This document shows, piece by piece, positions 13,158-13,987 of a stretch of DNA of 13,987 nt; position 1 is the first letter of the stretch; each line of letters opens with the position of its first letter. Source of the DNA: DATAYF01 sp036272735 (lineage in GTDB: Bacteria; Chloroflexota; Ktedonobacteria; Ktedonobacterales; Ktedonobacteraceae); assembly GCA_036272735.1 (NCBI GenBank), contig DATAYF010000733.1, positions 1 to 13,987 on the forward strand. Direction: 5' to 3'. The notes under the pieces are model-generated. The model did not search any database, had not been told where the DNA came from, and saw nothing but the letters and a program-made list of their open reading frames with translations. The position numbers were made by a program, and so were the translations under genes.

Positions 13158-13820
13158 ATGAACTATCCACCAATCGTCCCACGAGACGAGTGGCTCGCTG
13201 CGCGAGCGGAGCTGCTCACGAAGGAAAAGGAAGCCACCCGTGCGCGAGACCGGCTCAATGCTGAGCGTCGCAGGCTGCCCATGGTCAAGATCGACAAGGC
13301 GTATCTCTTCGAGGGTTCGAACGGCAAGGTGAGTCTGTTTGACCTCTTCGACGGGCGCCGCCAGCTGATCATCTACCATTTCATGTTTGATCCGAGCTGG
13401 GATGAGGGCTGTCCTGGCTGCTCGTTCCTGATTGACAATATCGGCCATCTGGCCCATCTGCATGCACGCGACACCTCGCTGGCCCTCGTCTCCCGTGCAC
13501 CATTGGCGAAGATTGAGCCATTCAAGACCCGTATGAACTGGACTATCCCGTGGTTCTCTTCGTATGGCAGCGATTTCAACTACGACTTCCATGCCACGAC
13601 GGACGGCGGCGAGGAGGGTGGGGTGAGTGTCTTCCTGCGCGAGGGCGAGAACATCTTTCACACGTACTCGACGACCGCGCGCGGGGTCGATCTGCTCCAC
13701 GGGACGTACAACTATCTCGACCTAACCCCGCTCGGACGGCAGGAGAGCTGGGAAGAGCCAGCCGGGAGGAGTACACCTTCGGACGACTGGCTCCGCTACC
13801 ACGACAAGTATGGTGCCTAA
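13158..13820 (+). CDS. DUF899 family protein, thioredoxin-like fold
   Basis: 220 residues from ATG 13158, preceded by AAAGGAG (13146-13151) at 6 bases; this start fits better than upstream codons from 13131. DUF899 proteins have a thioredoxin-like fold and unknown function. Family traits: IVPRDEWLAARAELLTKEKE (6-25), KAYLFEGSNGKVSLFDLFDG (47-66), YHFMFDPSWDEGCPGCSF (73-90) with the paired cysteines C85 and C88 where thioredoxins have CxxC, SRAPLAKIEPFKTRMNW (112-128), SSYGSDFNYDF (134-144), and FHTYSTTARGVDLLHGTYNY (167-186) followed by LDLTPLGRQE. A thiol-based redox role is plausible but not shown. No signal peptide. The last 11 bases overlap the next frame. GC content of this region is higher than in the left of the window, which hints at another origin. 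Confidence 0.88.
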   Translation: MNYPPIVPRDEWLAARAELLTKEKEATRARDRLNAERRRLPMVKIDKAYLFEGSNGKVSLFDLFDGRRQLIIYHFMFDPSWDEGCPGCSFLIDNIGHLAHLHARDTSLALVSRAPLAKIEPFKTRMNWTIPWFSSYGSDFNYDFHATTDGGEEGGVSVFLREGENIFHTYSTTARGVDLLHGTYNYLDLTPLGRQESWEEPAGRSTPSDDWLRYHDKYGA

Positions 13821-13987
13821 CTCGTCGGAGATACGGCACGCGGCGCAAGACGCAGCCTCCGCCCTGCTCACCGGGCGCTGGTTCGGCACGCTGGTGTGCT
13901 ACCTGCGGCACGGCGACTGCGTGTTCGAGACCTACTGGACCACCACCCACGGCGTGGAGATGATGGCCCCAGCTACGGGCCGTTGGA
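13810..13987 (+). CDS. Start of a downstream DUF899-tail-like protein, partial and possibly frameshifted
   Basis: Runs off the right edge. From ATG 13810 (overlapping the DUF899 stop by 11 bases; GTG 13813 is an alternative) it reads 59 codons including LLTGRWFGTLVCYLRHGDCV and FETYWTTTHGVEMM. The last part resembles the C-terminal segment of the gene before it: VFETYWTTTHGVEMM compares with IFHTYSTTARGVDLL. After GVEMMAP the present frame gives ATGRW, whereas the frame shifted by one base gives SYGPLD, which continues the likeness (TYNYLD in the first gene). A base missing in the run CCCC (13967-13970) would explain this, as a true mutation or a sequence error. Translational coupling to the DUF899 gene is likely. 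Function unknown. Confidence 0.5.
   Translation, partial: MVPNSSEIRHAAQDAASALLTGRWFGTLVCYLRHGDCVFETYWTTTHGVEMMAPATGRW

Noticed and set aside
12960..13700. 246-codon minus-strand open frame across the DUF899 gene and its upstream region
   Set aside because: No domain recognisable, mostly antisense to a recognised gene, no ribosome site.

Overview
The window carries housekeeping and accessory genes of moderate GC content with widely spaced, mostly monocistronic transcription units and gaps of up to about 640 bases. The gene mix is a PPM phosphatase with a basic/Pro-rich N-terminus, a group-2-like sigma-70 factor, M32 carboxypeptidase, GH51 arabinofuranosidase, ATP-type PEP carboxykinase, a VIT-like membrane protein, an acyl desaturase, a DUF899 protein and an IS200/IS605-type TnpB. 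Together with the loose gene packing this would fit a large-genome soil bacterium; Chloroflexota of the Ktedonobacteria type is my best guess, but that is inference from style and not from a marker gene.

Left part (1-3202, all genes on +). The end of a TnpB gene and the hairpin right end of its insertion sequence lie directly against the C-terminal half of a GNAT acetyltransferase gene, which looks truncated by the insertion. Next come an APH/choline-kinase-like phosphotransferase (724-1749), a 478-base gap with a possible AraC-family tail remnant, and a PP2C-type protein phosphatase (2228-3202).

Metal-homeostasis pair (3252-4729). A DtxR-family repressor (-) and a VIT-like membrane protein (+) are divergently transcribed. 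Each has a recognisable sigma-70-type promoter. A 15/19 match to the DtxR/IdeR box lies at the start of the repressor's own transcript. The repressor has lost several residues that normally bind the metal. The VIT-like gene has an exact copy of the 16S rRNA 3' tail (anti-Shine-Dalgarno) directly before its ATG, which can pair with its own AGGAG.

Middle part (4920-7424). A sigma-70 factor (-) and a fatty-acid desaturase (+) are divergent. The desaturase upstream region has two 29-bp direct repeats with a period of 42 bp (four helical turns), the second abutting a -10-like TATAAA, plus an 11-bp inverted repeat. This looks like an activator-controlled promoter.

Right part (7657-12517, all -). 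pckA, a cytoplasmic GH51 arabinofuranosidase and an M32 metallocarboxypeptidase follow each other, separated by very long, perfect hairpins that are unrelated in sequence. Four such hairpins occur at four consecutive gene boundaries of the window. The right edge (13158-13987, +) has a DUF899 thioredoxin-like protein overlapping the start of a second gene, whose coding sequence resembles the DUF899 C-terminal segment and seems to lack one base in a C run.

No CRISPR array, rRNA, tRNA or defence island was seen. The best candidates for something new are regulatory: the phased repeats before the desaturase, the DtxR protein with eroded metal sites, the anti-SD leader, and the long-hairpin gene boundaries.
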